Shown here one piece after another: positions 8,101-13,881 of a DNA stretch of 27,700 bases; within the stretch, counting starts at the first letter, position 1; each line of letters starts with the position of its first letter. The DNA is from JBMNTU01 sp050945895. Lineage in GTDB: Bacteria > Bacillota > Clostridia > Christensenellales > Christensenellaceae. The translations under genes and the position numbers were made by a program. Under the pieces are notes generated by a model. The model saw only the letters and a program-made list of their open reading frames with translations. It did no database searches and was not told the DNA's origin. The stretch is from NCBI GenBank assembly GCA_050945895.1, contig JBMNTU010000016.1, positions 1 through 27,700 of the forward strand, written 5' to 3'.

Positions 8101-8501
8101 TGCATGATACAGCGAATTATAGCTGGAAGGGAAAACGTCTGCTGCTTGTGGAGGATATTGAAATCAACCGTGAAATTATTATGACGATTTTGGGGGAAAC
8201 AGGAATAGAGATAGAAATAGCCGAGGACGGTATTGAGGCAGTGGAAATGTTCCGGGATAATGGACCGTACGATTTGATTTTGATGGATATACAAATGCCA
8301 AGGATGGATGGACTGGACGCAACAAGGCATATTCGCGCGAGCGGCGCATGGAATTATGAAACAGTGCCCATTGTTGCAATGACCGCAAACGCTTTTACTG
8401 AAGATGTAAAAAAATGCCTGGATGCAGGGATGGACAGCCATGTTGCAAAGCCAATCGATGTAAACGAGCTATTTTTGAATATGGGAGAACACCTGTCGTA
8501 A
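5115..8501 (+). CDS. Large cytoplasmic hybrid sensor histidine kinase (PAS-PAS-PAS-GAF-HisKA-HATPase-REC-REC)
   Basis: An 1128-residue hybrid kinase. I start at ATG 5115 because GTGGGGA lies just upstream; the open frame from 5037 would overlap the previous gene. Domains in order: PAS at about 15-130 (GIGMWDWDLETGKI), PAS at 140-265 (GLGTIEWDV), a coiled coil near 275-310, PAS at 308-425, GAF at 440-600, HisKA with phospho-accepting His632 (RMSHEIRTPMNAIIG), HATPase with N box INLLNNAAKF and G2 box GGTGLGLAI near 812, a first receiver with Asp920 (FVDWRMPG), and a second receiver with Asp1058 (LMDIQMPRMDG). I see no transmembrane segment or signal peptide, so it senses internal cues through PAS/GAF pockets. 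No Hpt domain is present, so transfer to the separate receiver at 8580 needs an Hpt protein or direct transfer. The short gap to the PurF-like gene suggests co-transcription. Confidence 0.93.
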   Translation: MNVDKNDGRETARHFAENLETIINATGIGMWDWDLETGKIVHSGQLERIAGYEDGEMPASDKSARDLLIYSLDRKRADDVIQLCIDGKLDSYETEFRITCKDGSIKWVQDRGAVAERNKNGAAVRIVGMFYDVNRFKQTEESLAEKVRLLDFAAGISGLGTIEWDVQHDVLRFDEDLIRLFGYDASSMPKTFNDLQRFLYPEEFAALAQELTAHIKTDDEETVYAKQLRVRHKNGDMIWVMVNARIVEWDSDGGAKRMVAGVLNVDRMVRAEVEAQHALVENRRHKERLEQEILDTTKDLEVARRTSTAMFEANPNMNLIFDDRFEAIDCNPALLEYFGYTEKDVLLNNILDIFKAAIPEREADGKPIPGFTQYLLETAHSGISEFETPFQMNGKEIPMHIIMKRIAYNDSFAIAVYQVDLTSVKTTENELLRQEELLIAVNSMASLLMESTTEDFGKTLEKSLEMLGEGLRVNRAYLWKNEMIDGKLCARESCTWRDEKTPDWEPGNARNLFYDEFVPNWQEVLNLFKESDLSINEFPGIEKWFPSLKDEMAILLVPILLQGKFWGFMGFEDFADANRVFTPGEQNIIRSAGILIGAAALRNEIMENLMAAKEQAVLASRAKSDFLSRMSHEIRTPMNAIIGMTTIGKKAHNTTKKQYCLEKIDTASRQLLDLINDVLDMSKIEANKLEISENEFNFEKMMENVFHVVGIKMEEKNLTLTCSFRNVFKRKVICDELRLSQVLINLLNNAAKFTPENGNVDVKVEHIVKEDGGSALHIEVKDDGIGMTREQQKRLFSAFEQADGSTTRKYGGTGLGLAICKSIVRLMGGDIWVESEEGKGSCFIFEVNFSWGKSLKNALNTGKIDKDVRVLVVDDSEDVLEYFHNILSGFCIGCDTALNGEEAVRKVQEAQAPYDIIFVDWRMPGMSGKETVKSLRKVMHGSEALVMISVADSADVENDMESLAINKVLAKPVLPSTLFDTIVSLTGQSITKETAVHDTANYSWKGKRLLLVEDIEINREIIMTILGETGIEIEIAEDGIEAVEMFRDNGPYDLILMDIQMPRMDGLDATRHIRASGAWNYETVPIVAMTANAFTEDVKKCLDAGMDSHVAKPIDVNELFLNMGEHLS

Positions 8502-8565
8502 ACGATTATGAGCAGCATAGGGGATAGCAGATTGGTGCAAATAGTCCTTTTGGGAGGCGAAATAA

Positions 8566-8583
8566 ATGGGGAGCGTTGAATGA
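8566..8583 (+). promoter_or_regulatory. Five-codon leader overlapping the start of the receiver-GGDEF gene
   Basis: ATG at 8566 with its own GGGAGG site (8552-8557) would encode MGSVE and stop at TGA 8581-8583, which overlaps the ATG of the next gene (8580-8582) as ATGA. This arrangement would allow translational coupling. It could also be chance. Confidence 0.3.
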
Positions 8584-9554
8584 AAAAGAAAATATTGATT
8601 GTTGACGACAGTGTTTTTTTTCAGAAGCAGATGCAAAAGACATTGATTACCGCCGGATATGAGGTTGCAACGGCAGGAAATGGGCACGATGCACTTAGCA
8701 TGGTCATTGCGGAAAAGCCAGACCTGGTGCTTTTGGATGTAGAGATGCCGGGTATGGACGGGTTTGAAGTTTGCCGTATTTTGCGTGAGCAGGAGAGCAA
8801 CAACCTAATGCCCATTATTATGATTACAAGCAAGGACGACCAGGATGATAAGCTGATTGGTCTGGAACTTGGCGCGGACGACTATATCGTAAAGCCGTTT
8901 GATGAACGGGAGCTGTTAAGCCGCATCCGTAACACACTGCGCCGGATAGAAAGAAACCGATCGGCCAGCCCGCTTACTGGTTTGCAGGGAAACATCGAAA
9001 TACAACGGGAAATCAACAGCCGGATTTCGAAAAACCAGGATTTTTCTGTAGTGTATTTAGATATTGACCATTTTAAGGCATACAATGATAATTATGGATT
9101 TATCCACGGAGATACGGTTATTAAGCTGACGGCAGACATTATGGTTTCGCAGGTCAAACTGTTTGGCAATCCGGATGATTTTTGCGGCCATATTGGCGGG
9201 GACGATTTTGTGTTTATTTCATCGATGGATAAGGCAGAGCGAATATGCCAAGAGATTATCGCGGATTTTGATGAAAAAATACGTGAGCTTTTTAGCCCGG
9301 AAGATTTGAAAAATGGATATATCCAAAACATAAATAGGAGGGGAGAGGTAGAAAAAACGCCCCTTACATCTATTTCGCTTGCAATTGTGCCTTGCCCGGC
9401 GGGACGGTTTGGGCATGCGCTCGAAATATCGGAAACGGCAACGGAGCTTAAAGGTCAGGTTAAAAAAATGACAGGCAGCAGCTTTATGATTGATCGCCGC
9501 ACCAGCCAGCCTAGCAGCCGGAACCCTGCGACGCCAGAACCTCATCAAGGATAG
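8580..9554 (+). CDS. Response regulator with receiver and GGDEF-type (GGDDF) domain
   Basis: A 324-residue, two-domain, PleD-like regulator. The receiver spans residues 1-120: acidic pair in LIVDDS, phospho-acceptor Asp53 in LLDVEMPG, Lys105 in IVKPFDE. The GGDEF-type domain runs from about 131 (SPLTGLQGN, a DPLTGLxN-like start) through VVYLDIDHFKAYNDNYGF to the signature IGGDDFV at 205-211. The active-site signature is GGDDF rather than GGDEF/GGEEF: the fourth residue is Asp instead of Glu, so diguanylate cyclase activity is uncertain and it may instead bind GTP or c-di-GMP. The metal-binding Asp in the LDIDHFK segment is present. The last roughly 17 residues, rich in Ser/Pro, extend past the domain and are encoded antisense to the end of the neighbouring sugar kinase gene. 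It is likely the output partner of the preceding hybrid kinase. Confidence 0.9.
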   Translation: MKKKILIVDDSVFFQKQMQKTLITAGYEVATAGNGHDALSMVIAEKPDLVLLDVEMPGMDGFEVCRILREQESNNLMPIIMITSKDDQDDKLIGLELGADDYIVKPFDERELLSRIRNTLRRIERNRSASPLTGLQGNIEIQREINSRISKNQDFSVVYLDIDHFKAYNDNYGFIHGDTVIKLTADIMVSQVKLFGNPDDFCGHIGGDDFVFISSMDKAERICQEIIADFDEKIRELFSPEDLKNGYIQNINRRGEVEKTPLTSISLAIVPCPAGRFGHALEISETATELKGQVKKMTGSSFMIDRRTSQPSSRNPATPEPHQG

Positions 9555-10404
9555 GAATAGAAGCTGCGGCACCCTTTCTGGATACTGTGATGGCCGCTGC
9601 GCGTGCAGCGAGGTCCAGTAATTGAGCAGTGGGCAGGCCGGCGTACAGACCATAGACAAAGTAACCGGTAAAGGTATCTCCGGCGGCAGTCGTATCCACG
9701 GCGTTTGCTTTATATGCAGCCTGTGTAAAAATTGTGGAGCCGTCAAAATATTGCGCACCCTCGGAACCAAGTGTCAGGCAAATGTTGGCGCGGGCATAAC
9801 GCTTATGTATATTTGGAATGATATCGTTGATACTGTTTGCTCCTGAAAGCGCGAAGCCCTCGATTTCATTGATCAGAAAATAAGAAATTTTTTCGAGTGG
9901 CAGCGCAAGAATCTGCTCATCGAAGGGTGACGGGTTTAAAATGATCGTCATTTCTTTTGCGGCGGCGGTTTCAATTAAGTATGGAAGTTCGCTGATTTCG
10001 TTTTGCAGCAGAAGGATATCACCGGCGCTAAAATGCTGGAGTGTTTCTTCGATTTGCTTTTTGGAAATAGAAAGGTTGGCGCCTCCGAAATACAAAATAC
10101 AGTTTTGCCCGTTTGCATCGACCTGGATGATTGTATGACCGGATACGATGCTTTGCGTACGGATAAATTCGGTATTGACATGGTGTTCTGCAGCCGATTC
10201 CAAAAGCAGATTGCCATCCTTGCCAATTGCGCCCGCCATATATATGGGAATACCCGTTTTAGCGACAGCAGTCGCTTGGTTTAACCCTTTGCCTCCGGAA
10301 AAAATATGGTAACCGTTAGCGGCCAGGGTTTCGCCGGGGCGTACAAAATGCGGTACGCTATACACATAATCGATATTCAGGGAACCGAAGCACAATACTT
10401 TCAT
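9511..10404 (-). CDS. Ribokinase-like PfkB-family sugar kinase
   Basis: A 297-residue carbohydrate kinase of the PfkB/ribokinase fold. The start is ATG 10404 with AGAAAGGA upstream, giving MKVLCFGSLNIDYVYSVPHF; longer in-frame extensions have no binding site and run through the promoter. Signatures are the sugar-binding FSGGKGLNQATA near residues 35-46 and the ATP/anion-hole motif DTTAAGDTFTGYF near the C-terminus, where the catalytic Asp is in AAGD. The motif is usually GAGD; here the first Gly is Ala, which is seen in some ribokinases. NPSPFDEQI resembles the NPAP segment of ribokinase. The substrate is probably ribose or another pentose or nucleoside sugar, but no transporter or isomerase neighbour fixes it. 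Its 3' end overlaps the receiver-GGDEF gene by 44 bases, tail to tail. Confidence 0.87.
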   Translation of the reverse strand: MKVLCFGSLNIDYVYSVPHFVRPGETLAANGYHIFSGGKGLNQATAVAKTGIPIYMAGAIGKDGNLLLESAAEHHVNTEFIRTQSIVSGHTIIQVDANGQNCILYFGGANLSISKKQIEETLQHFSAGDILLLQNEISELPYLIETAAAKEMTIILNPSPFDEQILALPLEKISYFLINEIEGFALSGANSINDIIPNIHKRYARANICLTLGSEGAQYFDGSTIFTQAAYKANAVDTTAAGDTFTGYFVYGLYAGLPTAQLLDLAARAAAITVSRKGAAASIPILDEVLASQGSGC

Positions 10405-10456
10405 AGTTTTTTCCTTTCTGTAATTGAGGAAATGCAAGACAACGAACTCTAAAACC

Positions 10457-10485
10457 ATTATAGCCCGGTTCTTACTGGAGGTAAA
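10457..10485 (-). promoter_or_regulatory. Putative sigma-A promoter for the ribokinase-like gene
   Basis: On the minus strand, TTTACC (10485-10480) and a perfect TATAAT (10462-10457) are 17 bases apart. The start codon is about 53 bases downstream. Confidence 0.55.
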
Positions 10486-10500
10486 CAGGAGAATGGTAAA
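10480..10500. promoter_or_regulatory. Direct repeat GGTAAA in the divergent intergenic region (possible operator)
   Basis: GGTAAA occurs at 10480-10485 and 10495-10500, a 15-base period, with similar flanks. The left copy overlaps the -35 of the kinase promoter, so a bound regulator could influence the two divergent genes. The repeat is short and may be chance. Confidence 0.25.
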
Positions 10501-10513
10501 TATGTGTCATGTA

Positions 10514-10542
10514 TTGCGGCAGATGCATTTTTTTATTACAAT
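10514..10542 (+). promoter_or_regulatory. Putative sigma-A promoter for the hexokinase-cob operon
   Basis: TTGCGG at 10514-10519 and TACAAT at 10537-10542 are separated by 17 bases. The start codon at 10580 follows about 37 bases later. Confidence 0.4.
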
Positions 10543-10579
10543 AAATGTATGTGACAACTGACAGAGGAGCAGATATGAG

Positions 10580-11872
10580 ATGTCAAGTGCGAGCGACTTT
10601 ATAAAAAAACACAGCATCGGGCCGGATACGATTTCCATCGAAAACGAAATGGAAACATATCTTTGTGAGATGGAGCGTGGATTGAGCAGGGAAAGCAGCT
10701 CGCTGGCAATGCTGCCATCGTTTATTGCATTAAATGGCGGCGTGTTGCTTGAAAAGCCGATTGTTTGTGTTGATGCAGGCGGAACAAATCTGCGGATTAC
10801 ACAAGCATGGTTTAATGCTCATGGGGAATTTTCCTGTGGCGGAATAGACAGGCGCATTATGCCGGGAGCGGTGCATGCACTTTCGGCAGAAGAGTTTTTT
10901 GAAGCACTGGCGGAATGTATTGCTCCTTACCTGAAAGAAACCCCTGAGTTGGCGCTTTCGTTTGCCTATCCCGGTACTATTTTCCCGTCCGCCAACCAAG
11001 CGTTTGGGCGAGATAATATCGATTGCGAGATTTTAAAAATGACAAAGGAAATTAAGGTGCGGGGCCTGGAAGGAAAAAACGTGGGTGCCGAGCTTTCTGG
11101 TGTGTTCAAAAAAATGGGCATTTCGCCCGTTCGTTATATTCTGCTAAACGATACAGTTGCAACCGCCCTGGCTGGTATGGCCGAAGGCATGGGCAAAGAC
11201 TACGGTACTTATGTAGGCACAATTTTGGGAACGGGAAGCAACAGCTGTTATGTGGAAAAAACCACATGCATAGCAAAGGCTTCCGGGTTTTCGCAGGAGG
11301 GTTGCATGCTCGTTAATATAGAGGCCGGCTGGTATGACAAGCTGCCGCGCTCTGGCCTGGATATTGCGTTTGATAAAACACAAAGCGAACCGGGGCGTGC
11401 AATCGCCGAAAAAATGGTGAGCGGGGCCTACCTTGGCAACCTATGTCTTTTTGTTTTGCAACAGGCTGTGAGGGAAGGCGTTTTGAGGAGTGAAAAGCTG
11501 CTACAGACCAGCACGCTTTCCGGGCAGTCAGTCAGTGCTTTTTTAAAAGACGGCTCGGGTGCGCTGGCGGGGTTGCTTTTGCAGGATGATGGGGAGCGTC
11601 AGGCTGCGCGAGAGATTATTTTCAGCATTGTCCGGCGCGGAGCCCGCGTAGGTGCATTGCAAATGGCGGCAGCAGCGGAAAAAGCTGTCAAGACAAATAA
11701 TACATTGTGTCTGACGGCGGAGGGTGCAACCTATGAAAAAATGTATGGACTAAAGGAAGAACTGAAAAGCGCGCTGTTTGCTTATCTGGAAAAGCGTGGA
11801 TACAGCGCCGATTTGAAAGTGATTGAAAATGCAGTATTAAAAGGATGCGCGATTGCAGGATTATGCAATTGA
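10580..11872 (+). CDS. Eukaryotic-type hexokinase (COG5026 family)
   Basis: A 430-residue sugar kinase of the eukaryotic hexokinase fold rather than the small bacterial ROK/Glk type. Motifs in order: LPSFI near residue 45; phosphate-1 loop VCVDAGGTNLRI at 62-73; SFAYPGTIFPS at 127-137 in the sugar-binding region; a KVRGLEGKNV segment near 159-168 resembling the FKxxGVEGHDVV block of hexokinases; catalytic Asp191 in LLNDTVATALAG; GTILGTGSNSCY at 213-224; VNIEAGWYDKLPRSGLDIAFD at 245-265; and PGRAIAEKMVSGAYLGNL at 271-288. The last two match the INxEWG... and NPGxQxFEKMISGxYLGEL blocks of yeast and animal enzymes. It should phosphorylate glucose or a related hexose with ATP at the 6-hydroxyl; exact specificity is open. 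cobU follows after 26 bases, so it probably shares a transcript with cobalamin genes. GAGGAG at 10564-10569 supports the start. Confidence 0.88.
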   Translation: MSSASDFIKKHSIGPDTISIENEMETYLCEMERGLSRESSSLAMLPSFIALNGGVLLEKPIVCVDAGGTNLRITQAWFNAHGEFSCGGIDRRIMPGAVHALSAEEFFEALAECIAPYLKETPELALSFAYPGTIFPSANQAFGRDNIDCEILKMTKEIKVRGLEGKNVGAELSGVFKKMGISPVRYILLNDTVATALAGMAEGMGKDYGTYVGTILGTGSNSCYVEKTTCIAKASGFSQEGCMLVNIEAGWYDKLPRSGLDIAFDKTQSEPGRAIAEKMVSGAYLGNLCLFVLQQAVREGVLRSEKLLQTSTLSGQSVSAFLKDGSGALAGLLLQDDGERQAAREIIFSIVRRGARVGALQMAAAAEKAVKTNNTLCLTAEGATYEKMYGLKEELKSALFAYLEKRGYSADLKVIENAVLKGCAIAGLCN

Positions 11873-11898
11873 ATCTAAAAAACCGGGGGAAGTAAAAT

Positions 11899-12459
11899 AT
11901 GGGACAGATAACCTTTATAACGGGCGGCGCACGCAGCGGGAAGAGTAAATTTGCACAAAAGCTTGCAGACGATCGGGCAATAGACATTGCATACGTCGCT
12001 ACGGCTGTTGAAACGGATATGGAAATGCGGGCGCGCATCGAGCACCACCGCGCCAGCCGACCGTTGGACTGGCAGACATACGAATATCCGTATAATCTGT
12101 TGGACTGTTTTCGAAATACGCATCACCAGCTTTATCTGGTGGATTGCGTTACAGCCTATATTACAAATCTGTTGATTCGCATTATGCCTGAATCTGCGGA
12201 AGAAAATATAGAACTGGATACAATCTATAATGTTGAGAGTCAAATCAAGCAAGAAATGCAGGAAATTGCTGCGTTTATGCGTGCGGACGATGCGGAGTAT
12301 GTTGTTGTTTCCAACGAAGTAGGAATGGGGATCGTTCCGGAATATGTGCTTTCGCGCGTTTTCAGGGATATTTCGGGTAGGGCAAATCAATTGTTTGCCG
12401 AAGCCGCGGACGAAGCATATTTTATTGTGAGCGGCATTCCAATGAGGATAAAGCCATGA
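11899..12459 (+). CDS. cobU: Adenosylcobinamide kinase / adenosylcobinamide-phosphate guanylyltransferase CobU
   Basis: CobU phosphorylates adenosylcobinamide and transfers GMP to it in nucleotide-loop assembly of cobalamin. The 186-residue length is normal. The P-loop GGARSGKS is at residues 9-16, with a second histidine-containing element RIEHHRASRP near 47-55 that includes the residue guanylylated in the Salmonella enzyme. DCVTAYITNLL and VSNEVGMGIVP are further family blocks, followed by FRDISGRANQLFAEAADEA. A GGGGGAAG ribosome binding site precedes the ATG. Its end overlaps the start of cobS by four bases (ATGA). Confidence 0.95.
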   Translation: MGQITFITGGARSGKSKFAQKLADDRAIDIAYVATAVETDMEMRARIEHHRASRPLDWQTYEYPYNLLDCFRNTHHQLYLVDCVTAYITNLLIRIMPESAEENIELDTIYNVESQIKQEMQEIAAFMRADDAEYVVVSNEVGMGIVPEYVLSRVFRDISGRANQLFAEAADEAYFIVSGIPMRIKP

Positions 12460-13202
12460 ATGCACTAAAGCGAATGGGGCTGGCATTTTCGCTTATGACC
12501 CGGCTGCCCGTGAAACTGGATAAGTTTTGGATTGAACCGCGCGATTACGCAGAATGTACCGGATGGTTTTTTTTGCCTGCATTGTTTGTGGGGGCAGCCA
12601 GCGCTTTTGTATACTGGTTGTTTTTGCTGACGGGCATTCCTTATCTGGCGGCGCTGATGTGTGTGCTTGCAAATGTTTTTTTGACGGGAGGATTGCATAT
12701 AGACGGCTTGGCAGACACATGCGATGCTTTTTTTGCCCACAAGGATAAAGTGCAGACGCTGGCAATATTGAAGGATAGCAGGCAGGGGACGTTTGGCGTG
12801 CTGGGCCTCGTATTTGCAGTAGGAATAAAGACGGTGTTGATCGGGCAGCTTGGCACGGCAGGGATTTGTTTCATCGTTTTGGCACCGGTTTGCGGAAAAA
12901 TTCCGTTGATGTTGTGTGCGTTGGAAGGAAAGTATCCGCGGGTAGAGGGCATGGGAAGGCATATCATTGGCCGCGTTTCGCAGGCGACGGGTTTTATTGG
13001 CGTTTTGCTGCCGGCGGCAATTGTGTACATTTTTGGCGGCTATGAAGTAAGCGGCTGTTCGCTGCCGCTGATGGTTTTAATCGGCCTCTTATTGAATCAC
13101 ATAGCAAATAAAAAGGCTGGCGGCGCAACGGGCGATGTTCTGGGCGCGTGTAACGAACTGGGGGAAATAGTATTTTTGATTGTGGCAGCAATATGGGCGT
13201 AA
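12456..13202 (+). CDS. cobS: Adenosylcobinamide-GDP ribazoletransferase (cobalamin synthase) CobS
   Basis: CobS joins adenosylcobinamide-GDP to alpha-ribazole (or its phosphate), the last or near-last step of cobalamin synthesis, in the cytoplasmic membrane. The protein has 248 residues. The diagnostic block GGLHIDGLADTCDAFF with DSRQGTFGVLGL (Asp-rich, metal-binding) is intact near residues 78-115, and GGATGDVLGACNELGE near the C-terminus is also conserved. Several hydrophobic helices account for most of the rest. It overlaps cobU by 4 bases and the next gene by 10 bases. No corrinoid ring genes or cobT are visible here, so this is a salvage/late-assembly set in this window. Confidence 0.95.
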   Translation: MNALKRMGLAFSLMTRLPVKLDKFWIEPRDYAECTGWFFLPALFVGAASAFVYWLFLLTGIPYLAALMCVLANVFLTGGLHIDGLADTCDAFFAHKDKVQTLAILKDSRQGTFGVLGLVFAVGIKTVLIGQLGTAGICFIVLAPVCGKIPLMLCALEGKYPRVEGMGRHIIGRVSQATGFIGVLLPAAIVYIFGGYEVSGCSLPLMVLIGLLLNHIANKKAGGATGDVLGACNELGEIVFLIVAAIWA

Positions 13203-13753
13203 ACTGGACCTTATTACGACATGGGCAAACGGATGCCAATTGGAAGGGCGTTTTTTTGGGAAACTCGGATGAATCTCTGAACGCCACTGGTGTTGCGCAA
13301 ATACATGATGCGGCGGCTATGTTGAAAAAAGAAAGGTTTGACCTGCTATTATATGGCCCAAGCAGGCGCACACAGCAGACGGCGCAAATCCTCATGAAGG
13401 AGTTTCCGTGGTTGGATGCGGAGTTGGATTCCCAAATACGCGAGATTGACTTTGGACTCTTTGAAGGGCTGACAGCCAGCCAGATAGAACAGGCATATCC
13501 GCAGGACTGGGAACGGTATATGGAAGATTGGCAAACATACACATTTCCTGGCGGGCAAAGTATATTCGATTATTATTCGAATTGCAAAAACTTTACCGAT
13601 GCTGTCCGGCAAAACCATGCAGGAAAAAGTATACTGATTGTAGCGCACAAGGGATTTATTGGTTGCGTGTTGTCTGCAATCCGCAGAACCGGGCTGCGCA
13701 GTATTTTTGATTATCCGCTTCAAAACGGCGAATTCATTTCATGCGAGCAATAA
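13193..13753 (+). CDS. cobC: CobC-like histidine phosphatase (alpha-ribazole phosphatase)
   Basis: A 186-residue histidine phosphatase superfamily protein. The catalytic RHG motif is in LLRHGQTD (His10), a PSRRTQQTA helix supplies the second arginine, REIDFGLFEG holds the acid, and VAHKGFIG supplies the second histidine. Overlap with cobS by 10 bases and position in a cobU-cobS-cobC run argue for alpha-ribazole-5'-phosphate phosphatase rather than a phosphoglycerate mutase. Members of this superfamily are hard to separate by sequence, so the CobC assignment is from context. Confidence 0.85.
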   Translation: MGVNWTLLRHGQTDANWKGVFLGNSDESLNATGVAQIHDAAAMLKKERFDLLLYGPSRRTQQTAQILMKEFPWLDAELDSQIREIDFGLFEGLTASQIEQAYPQDWERYMEDWQTYTFPGGQSIFDYYSNCKNFTDAVRQNHAGKSILIVAHKGFIGCVLSAIRRTGLRSIFDYPLQNGEFISCEQ

Positions 13754-13783
13754 ATTCCTGTTTCATTTTTTATGCAATTATAT

Positions 13784-13789
13784 TATAAT
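13784..13789 (+). promoter_or_regulatory. Possible -10 element in the AT-rich gap before the paaK-ior operon
   Basis: The 128-base gap after cobC contains a perfect TATAAT at 13784-13789 in a very AT-rich stretch, but the matching -35 (TTTCAT at 13761) is poor. No clear terminator for the cob operon is visible in this gap. Confidence 0.3.
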
Positions 13790-13881
13790 AATATATTGTG
13801 GTTTAGAATATTCAACTAAGCAAGTTTTTTGTTATCGATTATCCGCCCGCTACTGGCAGGGAAGAACCGGGGGTTTGCAGA

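Noticed and set aside
11873..11898. Cobalamin riboswitch before cobU
   Set aside because: Only 26 bases separate hexokinase and cobU, and the region before the hexokinase shows no B12-box-like or long folded leader.
13754..13881. Riboswitch or T-box leader before the first paaK
   Set aside because: The 128-base gap is AT-rich, with no specifier-like or conserved box sequence and no terminator hairpin visible.
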